Source of the DNA: Elymus sibiricus
Taxonomy: Eukaryota > Streptophyta > Magnoliopsida > Poales > Poaceae
Direction: 5' to 3'
NCBI GenBank assembly: GCA_039707655.1
Contig: CM077676.1
Coordinates: forward strand, 452,389,379-452,453,378
DNA length: 64,000 bases
A program made the position numbers and the translations under genes. Of this stretch, positions 1 through 11,645 are shown piece by piece (within the stretch, counting starts at the first letter, position 1; each line of letters starts with the position of its first letter). Under the pieces are notes generated by a model. It made no database searches. It saw only the letters and a program-made list of their open reading frames with translations, and was not told the origin of the DNA.

Positions 1-47
1 AATAGGCCACGCATTCTGTTTCCGTGAGTGAGAAGCGCATCACGACG

Positions 48-96
48 AGCTAGTCTGACTACTTTTTTTTTTTTGAAATTAGCTAGTCTGACTACT
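48..96 (-). mobile_element. Ultra-short retro-insertion with target duplication
   Basis: A direct repeat of about 16 bp (AGCTAGTCTGACTACT, near 48-63 and again 81-96) flanks a T-run followed by GAAATT. Read on the minus strand, this is a few bases followed by poly(A) between target-site duplications, the signature of target-primed retrotransposition of an extremely 5'-truncated LINE or SINE. I see nothing else in 1-348 apart from GC-rich sequence without a credible gene. There is no empty-site copy here to confirm it, unlike the similar insertion near 20620. Confidence 0.5.
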
Positions 97-348
97 GGTG
101 ACGCGCGCCACACCGGGCGCCTCGTGCGGTCGTGCGGCTCTGACAGGGCGAAGAATATCCTATTGCACGGGCGGGCACGATCGATGCAGCTGCACGGACA
201 TGACAGCGCGATCGGGGCAGGACGGATCAGCACAGCAGCAGTTGAAATCGGGCAAAGATCTCCCTGGGTCTAAAATACCCAAAGGGACCGTCCGAGGAAG
301 CTGCGTCCCTCCCGCGCGCGGATCCAAGAGGCCCGTCCGTCCGTCGCG

Positions 349-440
349 GGGAAAATTTGCTGTTTTGACCCGTTTGACGTAGTTTAACCAGATATGACCC
401 CGTTTGAATTTTTTTTTTGAGATCTGACCCTTTTCCTACC
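349..440 (+). repeat. Left terminal inverted repeat of the Mutator-type element
   Basis: The stretch contains GGGAAAATTTGC, TGTTTTGACCC, ATATGACCCC and GATCTGACCCTTTT in that order. The reverse complement of 6339-6420 carries the same blocks in the same order with small indels. The repeat abuts the 9-bp target duplication at 340-348. Confidence 0.8.
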
Positions 441-544
441 GTCATGTACGATGGCGATAAGGTTGCACTTCTTACCGACAGGGGAGCTGATGGTATGGTT
501 GACGGCAGAGGCAGACGGCCGTCGCTGACGTGGCCAGGAAAGCC

Positions 545-697
545 TAGCGCCAGGGTCCCCGGCGGTAGGCAATGCAAACCTACCGCCAGGGTTCTCGGCG
601 GTAGTGTCTCTAGCAGGGCGAAACTTCTGTATCTGAAAATGCTTTTTTTTTGCGGTAGGGTATGTAACACTACCGCCAGAGGTCCTGGCGGTAGGGG
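545..697. repeat. Subterminal GGCGGTAG palindrome cluster (left)
   Basis: Four or five half-sites of CTACCGCC/GGCGGTAG, spaced by short GC-rich loops such as AGGGTTCTC, form hairpin-capable units. The same unit recurs at 4485-4548 and 6281-6340. Subterminal motif clusters are typical transposase-binding or end-recognition features of DNA transposons; that role is inferred here. Confidence 0.6.
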
Positions 698-994
698 TCT
701 GCCCCCTATAAACTTCACTTTCTTTCATGCAAAAACTTGATCATCATATATAGCATAATCTGACACATCATAATATAGCATGGAAATAAATATTACTATC
801 TCACAGAATCATATATGCATCACACATCGAAATAAAGGATAGATACTTCAACATATCCAACATAGTTCGACATATCCAACATAGCAAATCGACAATACCT
901 AATAGTTCAGCATAACCAACAACTTCTAGTTCAAACTCAACAGAAGCAAATAGTTCGGCTCAACTGAAAGCAAATAGTTTGGTACGCTCCTCGT

Positions 995-3900
995 TCACTT
1001 AGTCTTCCTCCCCCTCTTCGCGGTACGGTCGTCGTTGCTCTTTGAGCGGGTCTCAGTCGGCTTTGCGGGTCGGCGACGAGGACGATCTTTCTGGAACGTT
1101 GATGGGCTCAAAACATCCTTGTGTGGATGAGATACCCTCTTGCCCTGGGTTGGCTGAGTGGGTGGAGGTCCGCCATCGTCATCGTACTCCTCCTCGTCAC
1201 CCCCTTCCTCCTCATCCTCTTCTTCCTCGTCATCTTCTTCCTCGGCCTCCTCAACAATGCGAGACGACGAGATGGCATGACTAGAGGAACCTCCGCCGGT
1301 GTGGCTCGATGAAGCGAGGGCACGTGTCGACCCTCCAGGAGCATGCACGTCAACCGAGGCAGCACATCCAAGCATGCCCGCTAGCTTGCGGCAACGGTTC
1401 ATGATCTTCTGCAATAACAAATAAAGAAGAAAATGGCTTGGATCAGGTTTAGAGTTACAAATAAATAAGAACATGGCATGGTTGCTTGAGCAGAATGCTA
1501 TGAGGCTCAAAGTTACCTTCATCGCTCCCCTCAGCTTGCCGTCACCCTCCACGGTCCCGGGGTCAGAACTTAGCGCATTCGAGCCATCGAAAATGTTTCT
1601 GTTTAGCTCCGTAGCCTGCAAATGTAAGGACCAAGTCAGCATCATCCAACTGCCGGCTCGAAACAATGGAACAAAACTTACGACTCTGTTCATCAGGGGT
1701 GCATACTCCCTGAAATCACATTGCATATCTCTGAGGCTTCTCTTGTAGGCTTCATCCTCAGAGTCCTCCCCCTCCTCCAGTGATGCGATGTCCGCAGCCG
1801 TCCACTGTGGCCTCAGGCGCAGACGGAACTTGACGCCATCGTCATACCAATGCATGTGCCCCTCGTACACATTCCAGTCAATGCCTGACCTCTCCCCGTC
1901 TTTGCGGAACCTCCTATCGTCCCACATTTTCACGTAAGTCTCGTGCTCTTTGACCCAGTGCACTATCGACTGAGAATGCCGCCTGCTCTTCCTGCAGAGG
2001 GCATAACAAACAATAAAACACAAAAGATCATAAGAATGTCAAACTGAATGAAAACACGGTAAAAGAGATGGCAACCCATACCAGTGAAGGTCGAAACCAC
2101 CGGTGTCGTGGGGGCGTGCCGGTGGTGTGTGTTGCAATACGCCAAATTGCGTGGCCACACGCTGTGGTAGGTGCCATTTGACGGTGTACACGCATATCAT
2201 TGGGACAATGCACCGGTAGAGAAGGCGGTCCCGATAGCACATCTCATTCAGGTCGAAACCCCAATCTCTATCATGGTACGGCCACCAGTTAACCTACAGA
2301 AAGACTGTTTAGCAACCGTGAAAATGGCTACATTAAAAAACTAGATCGCTCGTTGGTATACCTGATAAGATGTCAGGTTGTCCAGCTCGTTGGTGAAGGC
2401 CTTGTACAACGCACTGCCCTTGCCTGAGAAGATTTTAACCGTATCCCAAGAGTAGGCGACGGTAGGGTATCGAGCACTGTCGCCATCTTTGCCATACTCC
2501 GTCCATGGAGTCCGACTCAGTTTCTCAGGACGACCAACCGGCAGTCGCTCCCAACTCCAAATCGAGAGGGCCCAGACACACCCACACATCCCAGACGATA
2601 TTTCGGTCCTCTGCGTTGCGTCGTCCAGCTACAAACAACAATTGATGATCAGATGACACAATTTAAAGCAGCACACACATACGTCCATATACGAATATTG
2701 AGATATATGTCTTACCGAACGGTATAGGTACGCGAGGCCGGCGGACCCCCAGCTGTACCCTGCATCCCAGTCGGCCAGGAAGTCGAGATACATCCATAGG
2801 GCGTTGTCCCCCGAGCAGTCTGGAAACACGACCTCTGTGAGAAGAAACCACAAGTAGGCCCTCGCATACTGCTCCACGGTCCTCGCATCCGCATCTTCCG
2901 GGCATACGGCCCGGTGGGTTAGGAGCAAGGGCAGTGGTACACCGGACGTCCGGTTATTCTTCATGGGAGGGCAGCCGCCGATGAGGGCGTTAACCTTGTC
3001 CAGCCAGTTCTTCCTCTCCACGCGCCCAATGGGAGCATGGTCGTCGATTGGTAGGGCCGTGATCATGGCGAAGTCCTCGAGGGACACCGTCATCTCACCA
3101 CATGGGAGATGGAAAGAGTGCGTCTCGGGCCGCCAACGGTCCACCAACGCTGTGAGAGCCGTGTGGACAAGCGTCGGCGGCACACGCTTGAACTGCAGCA
3201 CGAAACCCAACAGCCCGGCTCTCCTGTAATACGGCTCATAGCGGTTGTCGTACTGCATCTGAGCGACCTTCGTGTGGCCCCTCATACGTAATGGCGGAAG
3301 CATCTGTCAATGTGTACACGAAAATAGTTAGTAACTAACTTTTGGAAAGCCAAAATTTTGATGCAAGATGTTGATCATTGTTATTACCACTCCGTTATCG
3401 ATGTAACGGGCGCGATGACCGTTATCGAATGCCGGGTCAAGCATCGTGTAATTAGTGCCGACCGCCGGACCAAGGGGGGCCCTCCTAAAACAACAACATT
3501 TAGTTATCAACATATAATCATCAAATGTATCATATTCAACCGTTCAACTAACATCAATCATATTAAACCAACATGCATCATATCATATTAATCAATTCTA
3601 GCATATTCAACTTACATCAATCAATAAAAATATAATGAAAGATATAATCAACTCATATTGAAAGATAATCATATAATGAAAGATATAATCAACATGCATC
3701 ATATCATATTAATTAATTCTAGCATATTCAACTTACATCAATCAATAAAAATATAATGAAAGATATAATTAACAATGGAATATGCAAATGAATCGTGTTA
3801 CTTAAACTAAAAAAATAACATGATATTGAATCAAACTAATGCGAATGAATCGTATTTAATCAAACTAAAAAAATCGTATTGAATCAACAATCATATATCC

Positions 3901-4310
3901 AACTAGGATTCATCTACTACATTCATCGTATGAATCGTGTTATATCCATCATATCCATCATATTCAACTAGGATTCATCTACTACATTCAAATAGGGTTC
4001 TATCAAATTCTATCATATTCAACCACATCAAACAACATATTTAACCACATCAAACATCAATGAACAATTCAAAAAAAAAATTATGAACATGACTAGGGTT
4101 CATCTACTAGATGAAATAGGGTTCTATCATATTCAACCACATCAAACATCATATTACTCCTAACTAAATAAACCTAAAAACAACAAAAATCAAAATCTAC
4201 TAGATAAAATAGGGTTCATCTTGTGCCAAATAATGCATCGAATCGAAAGCTTTTTAACTAAAACGAATTGGAGGGATTGAGAGAGCTTACTTTTCTCGTT
4301 TCGGAGCCAT
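995..4310 (-). CDS. Plant mobile domain (PMD/MAIN-like) protein, 8 exons
   Basis: The spliced CDS I derived is 4310-4291, 3484-3388, 3303-2716, 2628-2362, 2293-2082, 1991-1682, 1615-1517 and 1408-995. Every intron has GT..AG ends and the frame stays open, giving 2007 nt and 668 residues. Residues 1-39 come from exons 1-2 (MAPKREK, then LDPAFDNGHRARYIDNG). The PMD follows, with the FHLPCGEMTVSLEDFAMITA block near residues 103-122 and tryptophan-rich helices through about residue 430. Exon 8 adds a Glu/Asp-rich run and basic clusters (RPRRR, KRGRK) that suggest a nuclear protein. In Arabidopsis the PMD proteins MAIN and MAIL1 act with the phosphatase PP7L in gene expression and transposon silencing; PMD genes are also frequent passengers of transposons. 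Here the gene lies wholly inside a Mutator-type element, so it is probably transposon-borne rather than a host orthologue. Expression is unknown. Confidence 0.85.
3571..3775. repeat. Tandem duplication in PMD intron 1
   Basis: A unit starting ACATGCATCATATCATATTA near 3571 repeats from about 3692 with an offset of about 121 bp and few differences; the second copy is shorter. It lies in the AT-rich 806-bp first intron (4290-3485). The rest of that intron shows only further loose repeats of CATATT-rich sequence. Confidence 0.7.
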
Positions 4311-4467
4311 CTCGATCCGCAAAAATGGTGGAGAAACGAAGAAGATCGGAGGGGGGAGTGGAGGGGATGAGAGAGGAGTTCCTCTCTGTTCTTGCCGTTC
4401 TTGCGGCGCGAGGGGAGAAGATGGGGGCTGGGGTTCGTGGGTGGGCCCCGCGCCCCGGCCCCGCAGG

Positions 4468-4475
4468 TTTATAAA
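4468..4475 (-). promoter_or_regulatory. Putative TATA box of the PMD gene
   Basis: The self-complementary TTTATAAA lies about 160 bp upstream of the PMD start codon at 4310, just inside the GGCGGTAG palindromes at 4485-4548. Spacing and context fit a core promoter. I see no other candidate nearer the start. Confidence 0.4.
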
Positions 4476-4484
4476 TGTTCAGTA

Positions 4485-4548
4485 CCTACCGCCAGGGTTC
4501 TTGGCGGTAGGATTGCATATCCTACCGCCTAGGTCTCTGGCGGTAGGG
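4485..4548. repeat. Internal GGCGGTAG palindrome pair
   Basis: CCTACCGCCAGGG..GGCGGTAGG is followed at once by CCTACCGCC..GGCGGTAGG. The pair separates the PMD promoter from the truncated end of the hAT fragment. It matches the subterminal clusters, so the hAT part and the PMD part may once have been separate cassettes or elements. Confidence 0.6.
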
Positions 4549-5589
4549 TTGACGACAGTATTGAGAATTTCTTATCTCCAATGTCATTCTTAATAACTTT
4601 GGTTACCTCCATTGCACAAGCAGCAGCAAGGTCCTTTTGGATGTCAGAACAAATCATTTGTGCATTTCCAGCCCCCTTATCAAATGCCTCCTTCACATCT
4701 TCCTTCTTGTTCTTATACCAGTCCAATAACTCTCTAAAATTGCCCTTGTTGATGGAAGTGGAGGATTCATCATGCCCACGAAAAGATTCACCTTGTGCTA
4801 TGAGATACCTTGCACAATCCAATGATGCAGTTAGGCGGATTTTATAAGATATCTCAGCCTCCTTGCTGTACACACGGAATTTGGTAGCCACACTTGCTCG
4901 TTGATTGTTGAAATCATCGTAATCTCCCTTAGCAATGTTGTGGTAACTAGATTGACCACCAACATGCTTTTCAAAACTAGCTAGACCTGTTTTCCAACGA
5001 GTGTAGCCATCTTTTGTGAAAACATCGTTGCCAAATCTAATGGCCTGGATGGTTTCTTGAAAAGAAAGAAATGAAAGCAAAACACAGCCTCCTTATCCAC
5101 ACTGTATTCCAACCAATCAAACTTGTCGAGCCACGCACGTTGAAAGGATCTCCAAATTTTACCATCCTTTGTCTTCTTGAATTTATGCCCAATAACTTTG
5201 TTTCACTTGTTCAACAAATAAGCTCTTCTCACATCACTTCTTATTTCAGGGGCATAATCTTCTATAGGTATTCTAAGTCCTGGATCAGCAATAATTTGAC
5301 TTGGATGAAATTCTAGTATAGGCATTCTTGGTTGGTTTGTACTCTCATCAAATGTGGTGTCATTTCTCTCATCGCTTGGGGTTGAGGGATCAGTTCTCTC
5401 ATTAGTTGAAGGAGGAACTATGGTCACTACAGTCAGGTCAAGGGGATCTGGGTTCACATTTGTTGGGATCAGTGGACTGGCTGGGATAGGATCAGGTTCG
5501 ACACGAGGAATGCTTGAACTACTTGCAAAAAAACTGTTTATGCTCATATTTTTTCTCTTCATTTCTGTAAATCTGCAAATAATTTGCAT
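4549..5589 (-). pseudogene. hAT transposase N-terminal fragment (TTF/DUF4371 type)
   Basis: Minus-strand translation recalls ZMYM1-like plant hAT transposases. An N-terminal low-complexity region starts near 5550; then come IEDYAPEIRSDVRRAYLL, a TGA stop close to 5202, GHKFKKTKDGKIWRSF and FDWLEYSVDKEAV. A frameshift follows around 5075, then the stretch holding HVGGQSSYHN and the RGHDES motif of DUF4371. The reading stops near DIGDKKFSIL, where the palindromic repeat begins. The catalytic RNase-H-like core and the dimerisation domain are absent. With a stop, a frameshift and a truncation it cannot make an active transposase. It was either captured by the Mutator-type element or left by an inserted hAT element; I find no hAT ends. 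Confidence 0.7.
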
Positions 5590-5599
5590 AGGAGTAGGA

Positions 5600-6280
5600 C
5601 ACTAAATTAATTAACATAACATGAACTAGCAAGTAGGCAAGTAGCAACTACAAATGTACAAAAATTGTTGATTCCAATTACCCAGTCAGCCAGCCGTGAG
5701 GAACTAATCTTACAAGATGATGTGCCCAGTTCAACTCCCTGGCAGCCTGGCTCAACGCCCCCTGGCTCAAGGCCTCGACTCCTTCAGCAGCAGTACGCCT
5801 CCGACTCCGAGGCTTGGCTGGCACCTGGCAGCAGGCCGCCCGCCAGCGGCCGACGGCCAGCTAGGTTTGGCCGTGGCCAGTTGGCGCCTTGGCTCGTCGG
5901 AGAGGCGCGCACGCTTAGCTGCTGGCGCGGTGCTCCGACAGGCCGCCCGCCGCCCCCGCCGGTTGCCTGGTCCGCCGCCGGTTCCCTGCTCCGCCGCCGG
6001 CCGCCCCAACGCCGAGTCGCCGACCAACGCTAGGTCTGGAAGACTGGAACCCTGGATACGCGTGTGGAGCGTGCGGCGTGCGTGGAGACTGGAGCCCTGA
6101 TGCGTGCTTCATTGCTTTGGTGTGGCCGTGTGGGCTGTTGCCTGTTGTTGGGCTGATCCGCTGATGGGCTGAGCTGAGAAGAGTAGTACTAAAAAAAATC
6201 ATTTTTTTGGAGGGTAGGCTGGAGCCCTATGAAGCCCACCTACTGGACTCGCCACTGCCCTAGCTGACGTGGATTAGTGG
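5600..6280. other. GC-rich non-coding segment inside the Mutator-type element
   Basis: This part is strongly GC-rich (about 5700-6110) with GCCGCCCGC-type low complexity and no ORF I recognise. It lies upstream of the hAT fragment on that gene's strand, so it may be the captured 5' end of a gene or its promoter region. No domain can be named. Confidence 0.4.
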
Positions 6281-6340
6281 GCTACCGCCGTGGTATACGG
6301 CGGTAGCCTGTTCTACCCTACCGCCATCCTCCCCGGCGGT
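6281..6340. repeat. Subterminal GGCGGTAG palindrome cluster (right)
   Basis: CTACCGCCG..CGGCGGTAG and CTACCGCC..GGCGG lie directly inside the right terminal inverted repeat, mirroring 545-697. Confidence 0.6.
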
Positions 6341-6420
6341 TGGAAAAAGGGTCAGATCCGAAACTTTTTCAAACCGGGGTCAAATCCTGCTAGAAAAGGG
6401 TCAAAACACGAAAATTTGCC
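6339..6420 (-). repeat. Right terminal inverted repeat of the Mutator-type element
   Basis: Read on the minus strand it gives GGCAAATTTTCG, TGTTTTGACCC, TTTGACCCC and GATCTGACCCTTTT, collinear with 349-440. It ends against TCCGTCGTG at 6421-6429, the second copy of the target duplication. Confidence 0.8.
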
Positions 6421-6582
6421 TCCGTCGTGGACTCACTGGTGGCGCGTGCTGTGGTTGGTTCGTTTGCAACGGCGGTTGCGGTTGGGGCCTGGGGCAGTAC
6501 ACGTACGTAGCGTACCCGCTCGTACCTGTCGGTGGGACGGGGGGCCGCCCCAACCTCGGCCAGCCTGGCCTCGAGAACCCAT

Positions 6583-6868
6583 TGTTACGGACCCAAGTAC
6601 CACCAAGGCCCAAGACAGAGAGGCAGATCGGCCCAAGCGACGCAAGACGCCCAACCGCAAGTTTGACCCAACTACCGGGGAACTGGGTGGATAAGTGGGG
6701 CGAGCGTGTGAGTGGAAGGCATCGAGAAACAGATGGATGTAATCTATCCCCTTCCCCTGTTCTTCCTCGTCAAACCCTAGACTCCTTTTCCTCCCAAAAT
6801 TCCCAATTCCTTCCTCCAAAACCTGTATCTGCCATGGATTTGTGTAATTGAGAGAAGAGACCATAACA
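6583..6868 (+). repeat. 5' LTR of the Reina-like gypsy element
   Basis: It starts TGTTACGG, ends ATAACA, and is followed after two bases by the primer-binding site. Its counterpart is 11646-11754 joined to 17332-17508. Confidence 0.9.
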
Positions 6869-6870
6869 TA

Positions 6871-6881
6871 TGGTATCAGAT
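6871..6881 (+). other. Primer-binding site (tRNA-Met type)
   Basis: TGGTATCAGAT matches the start of the plant initiator-tRNA-Met primer-binding site (TGGTATCAGAGC) for ten bases, two bases after the 5' LTR. Confidence 0.8.
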
Positions 6882-9800
6882 TTGCCAGATTACCTCCAAA
6901 AACCCACTTTCTCCACGCGTCAGCAGCGCCACGCCGTCGAAATGGAGCAGCGGATCGACGAGCTCACGGCAACCCTCAAGATGATTCAGGAGCAGAACGC
7001 CACGATCCAGAAGGCGGTGGCGGCGTCCACGACTTTGTTCGAGGAGATCAAGCCATCAGTGCTTGACCTGGCGGAGTGGCGACCGACACTCGAGCAATCC
7101 GTCGTCGATTTGCGCACGGATTTGGGAGGGGTGCGGCGCGACTTGGATTCCATCATCAAGCATCCAGCGCTGGCGCTCAGGCCGACCGATCTTCCGCCGC
7201 TGATCCCACGACCGGGCGAAGCACCCACGCCTCCAGCGAGCGATCCCATGCCCGATGGCCGCCGCGACGACATGATCACTGGGGGGCTGCGAACTGGGGT
7301 AGTGACTACCCTCGTTCCACCTCCGGTCACGGGTACGTCTTTCCCCGCTGACCCTCGTTCTCGATCTCTGGTTCGTCTTCCGGAGCCCTCAGGCGCATCT
7401 CGGGTGCGGAACTCCTCGCGTTCCGGCAGCCCACACCGTTTCCGATCGTCCTCACTTCCTCGCCCGAAATTAGATTTTCCGTCGTTTTCGGGAGAGCGAC
7501 CTCGCAGTTGGAAAAGGAACTACGAGTCTTACTTTCGGGTGTTTCACCTTGATCCGGAGTTGTGGGTTGATACTGCAGCGATGCACTTCACGGGAGCAGC
7601 CATGATTTGGCTGGAGAATGGGGGGTTTACCTTGCGCAGTATGGAATGGGAGTCCTTCTGCTCGCTAGTCTGTGAGCAGTTTGAGCGCAACGAGTTCACT
7701 TCTCTGCTGCGCCAACTTTTCCATTTGCGCCAGACCGACTCGGTTTCTGATTATACCACTCAATTCAATGAACTGATGCATTCTCTCTTAGCTCATAGCA
7801 ATTCATGGGATCCCGCATTGTTTCCTTCTCGTTATGTCGATGGTCTCAAAGATGAAATTCGTGTTGTTGTACTGGTGCACAATCCTCGCGATTTGGATAC
7901 TACTGTTTCCCTGGCTTATCTGCAGGAGGAAGCGTTGGAGATTTCCAAACAGCGGGAACCGCGCCGATCTGACGCTGGGCACGGTGGGCGTTCGCATTTG
8001 CGCGGAGCCATGCCGTTACCTCCACCACCTGGGCGCCCCCCTCCAGCAACCGGCCCAGGCGATGACCAACGGACCGCGCTCAATGATATGGCGCGCACCT
8101 CGGCGTCTACTGACGAACGACTCACCACCCTCCGAGCGTATCGTCGGGCAAGAGGGCTTTTCTGCGGCGAGAAATGGTCGCGGGAGCACAAGTGCGCCTC
8201 GGCAGTCCAGCTCCATGTGGTGCAAGAGCTCTTTGAGGTGTTGGGGCTATCAGGTTATGATGCTATTTCAGAACAATCCGACGTGGTCAGTGACTGTCAT
8301 ACCATATCCAGAGCAGCTTTAGAAGGTTCAGTGGTGCCAGAAACTGTTCGTCTGCAAGGCTCTGTTCAAAAACAACGAGTGCTGATGTTGATCGACTCAG
8401 GCAGCTCACATAGTTTTGTCAGTGCCTCGCTGGCAGCCAAGCCGAAAGGGGTGGTTGCTGCTGTTCATCCCATTCAGGTGCGCATTGCAGACGGGGGCCA
8501 GTTGTGCTGTGCTCAGGAAGTACCTAACTGTGAATGGTGGGTCCAAGGACACAAGTTTTGCTCTACCCTTAAGGATTTACCTCTTGGTTGCTATGATATG
8601 ATCGTGGGTATGGATTGGTTGGAGGCACATAGCCCGATGGACATCCATTGGGGGCGCAAACAGCTGAAGTTTCAGTACAAGGGCGCACACATTCAGTTAC
8701 GTGGAGTGCAGCCAAATGTGCAACAGTGTTATCAGTTGTCGTCAGCACAGTTGGATGCCTTGATTGACTGCAATGATGTTCATCAATTGATTCAGCTCTG
8801 TGCAGTAGATGTATCTGATGTGGAAGGGCCTTTGCCGCCAACTGTGGCACTGCTGTTGCAACCGTTTGCGCATCTTTTTGAGACGCCCTCTGGGTTACCT
8901 CCCCCACGGGCGTTTGATCACACTATACCCTTGATTCCAGGGGCGCAACCTGTCAACTCGAGGCCATATCGTTACACACCAGCTCAGAAGGATGAAATCG
9001 AGCGTCAAGTGGCCGAAATGCTCCAGCAAGGCATCATTCAGCATAGCTGCAGCCCTTATGCAGCTCCGGTCTTATTGGTGCAGAAGAAAGACCTGAGTTG
9101 GAGGTTTTGCATTGACTTCCGTGGGCTGAATGCCATTACAATCAAGAATCGCTATCCACTGCCGATTATTGAGGAATTGCTTGACGAGCTGGCCGGTTCA
9201 GTTTGGTTCACTAGTCTTGACCTGAGAGCCGGTTATCATCAGATCCGCATGAAAGCTGGAGAGGAGTTCAAGACTGCATTCAAGACGCATCACGGACATT
9301 ATGAATTCAAGGTGATGCCGTATGGAGTAACCGGTCGGCCATCTACATTCCAAGGCACAATGAACATTGTTCTCGGACCATTGTTACGCAAAGGGGTGTT
9401 GGTTTTCATTGACGACATATTGGTGCACAGCGACACTCTTGAGCAGCACTTGGATCTCCTCCGTCAGGTGTTTCAGCTGTTGAAAGAGCACCAACTCCAC
9501 CTCAAGATGTCTAAGTGCAAATTTGCACAGCAGTGCCTCTCTTACTTGGGACATGTCATCAGTGCAGCAGGGGTATCCACGGATGAAAAAAACATTGCAG
9601 CAGTCCGCGACTGGCTGACTCCAACCACCGTCAAGGAAGTACGGGGTTTCCTTGGCCTGGCAGGCTACTATCGCCGCTTTGTCAGAAATTTTGGGATCAT
9701 CAGTAGGACTCTCACGAATCTTCTGAAGAAAGGAGCTGTTTTCGTGTGGAGCAATGAAGCCGACGCAGCATTCCAGCACCTTAAGACGGCGCTGATCACA

Positions 9801-11631
9801 GCCCCAGTTTTGGCTCTTCCTCGGTTTGATCGCACCTTTGAAGTGGAGACCGATGCTTCCAACACAGGAGTTGGAGCCGTGCTGATGCAGGACGGGCACC
9901 CGTTGGCCTTCTTCAGTAAGGCTCTCGGCCCCCGCAACCAAGGACTGTCAGCTTATGAAAAGGAATTCATGGCGGTGCTGATGGCAGTCGACCATTGGCG
10001 GCCTTATCTGCAGACAGGCGAATTCATTATACGCATGGATCAGCGAGCCTTGTCGCATCTTGATTACCAGCGATTGACTACCACCTGGCAGCGCCGTGCT
10101 CTAACCAAGTTGCTTGGACTTCAATACAGAATTGTGTACAAGAAGGGGGTTGAGAACACCGCAGCTGATGCCTTATCCCGAAGAGATGGAGCACTGCTCG
10201 CAATTTCTGTGGCTCTACCCACCTGGCTGGAGGACATTACTCGGGGGTATCGTTCTGACCCTCGGGCCTGTGAACTGCTGCAGAAATATAGTGGGGGTAC
10301 TGATCCCAGCTCTCCATATGCAATTCAGGGTGGAGTTATCCGGTATAAAAACAGAGTGTGGCTTGGTTCCAACAAAATGGCACAGGAGCAGATCTTGCGA
10401 AACATGCACTCCAGCCCTTCAGGTGGTCACTCAGGTATCGATGTGACGTACGACCGCCTCAAACGTCTGTTTGCATGGTCAAGTATGAAAGCTGATGTTG
10501 TCCGGTTTGTCTCCAACTGTGACATCTGCAAGCAAGCTAAGCCTGAGCATGTCCGCACTCCGGGGCTTCTTGAACCACTCGAGGTGCCAGCGCATCCCTG
10601 GCACACGGTCACTCTGGATTTTGTTGAAGGCTTGCCGGCATCGAAGGGGTATACGTGCATTATGGTGGTGGTGGACAAACTGACCAGATATGCCCATTTC
10701 GTCCCACTGGCTCACCCTTTCACAGCTGTTCAAGTGGCTTCTGCCTTCATGACCAACATTTACAAATATCATGGTATGCCTTATGCTCTGGTGTCCGACA
10801 GGGACCGCATCTTTACCAGTACCCTGTGGAGAGAGCTGTTCAGACAAGCAGGCACAGAATTGCGCATGTCCTCAGCATACCACCCTCAGACGGACGGCAC
10901 CACTGAGTTGCTTTGTCCATGCCTGTCCACATCGCTGGTTTCAGTGGCTGCATCAAGCGGAGTTTTGGTACAACACATCTCTGCACTCAGCCTTGGGGGT
11001 CTCTCCTTTTGAGATGCTATATGGCCACCCTCCTCGACACTTTGGGATTATGGACGCATCAGCAGCTGCTCCTCCGGATCTCCAAACCTGGATGCATGAG
11101 CGTGCTCTTATGACTGCCTTGCTCAAACAGCATTTGGAACGGGCCAGGCAGCGTATGAAGGAGCAAGCGGACAAACGGCGGTCTGAACGCTCGTTCCTAG
11201 TGGGAGACTGGGTGTTCGTCAAGCTTCAACCCTACGTTCAGACTTCGGTCGCGGAACGAGCTAACCATAAACTCTCTTTCCGTTACTTTGGTCCCTTCCA
11301 GGTGGTGGCGCGCATCGGCTCCGTTGCGTATCGTCTGCAGCTTCCTCCATCGAGCAAGGTTCATCCCATCTTCCACGTCTCACTGCTTCGAGCTGCCCTG
11401 CCACCGGCTAGTACAGCTGAAACGGAACTACCCACGCCGGTGACTTCTCATGCGCCACCGGACATTCCAGAGCAAGTGCTGGCATGCCGGGTCGTCACGC
11501 GGGGTGCCGCCAAGCTGCCCCAGGTGTTGATCAAGTGGACATCGCAACCCACATCTCTGGCTTCCTGGGAGGATTACTATGAGCTTTGGAGTCGCTTCCC
11601 GGGCGCCGCGGCTTGGGGACAAGCCGCTTCT

Positions 11632-11645
11632 GAAGGAGGGGAGAA
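11632..11645 (+). other. Polypurine tract of the Reina-like gypsy element
   Basis: GAAGGAGGGGAGAA lies immediately before the 3' LTR start TGTTACGG at 11646. Confidence 0.75.

Larger units (their letters stand above)
349..6420. mobile_element. Mutator-type element carrying a PMD gene
   Basis: The element spans 6072 bp. Both ends carry related inverted repeats of about 80-90 bp: GGGAAAATTTGC inward from 349, and GGCAAATTTTCG inward from 6420 on the other strand. The direct repeat TCCGTCGCG (340-348) and TCCGTCGTG (6421-6429) matches at 8 of 9 positions. A 9-bp duplication with long TIRs is diagnostic of the Mutator superfamily. Inside, on the minus strand, are a complete plant-mobile-domain gene and a broken hAT transposase N-terminus. 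No MURA-type transposase can be seen, so the element should be non-autonomous. Clusters of a GGCGGTAG palindrome sit near both ends and between the two genes. PMD genes carried by plant transposons are known; the family name of this element is not evident. Confidence 0.85.

Noticed and set aside
227..718. 163-codon minus-strand frame over the left end of the Mutator-type element
   Set aside because: It crosses the transposon boundary, the target duplication and the palindromic repeats, so it cannot be a conserved gene.
6870..6941. Upstream ATG as the start of gag in the Reina-like element
   Set aside because: It overlaps the primer-binding site; the in-frame ATG at 6942 begins the gag-like coiled segment and is more plausible.
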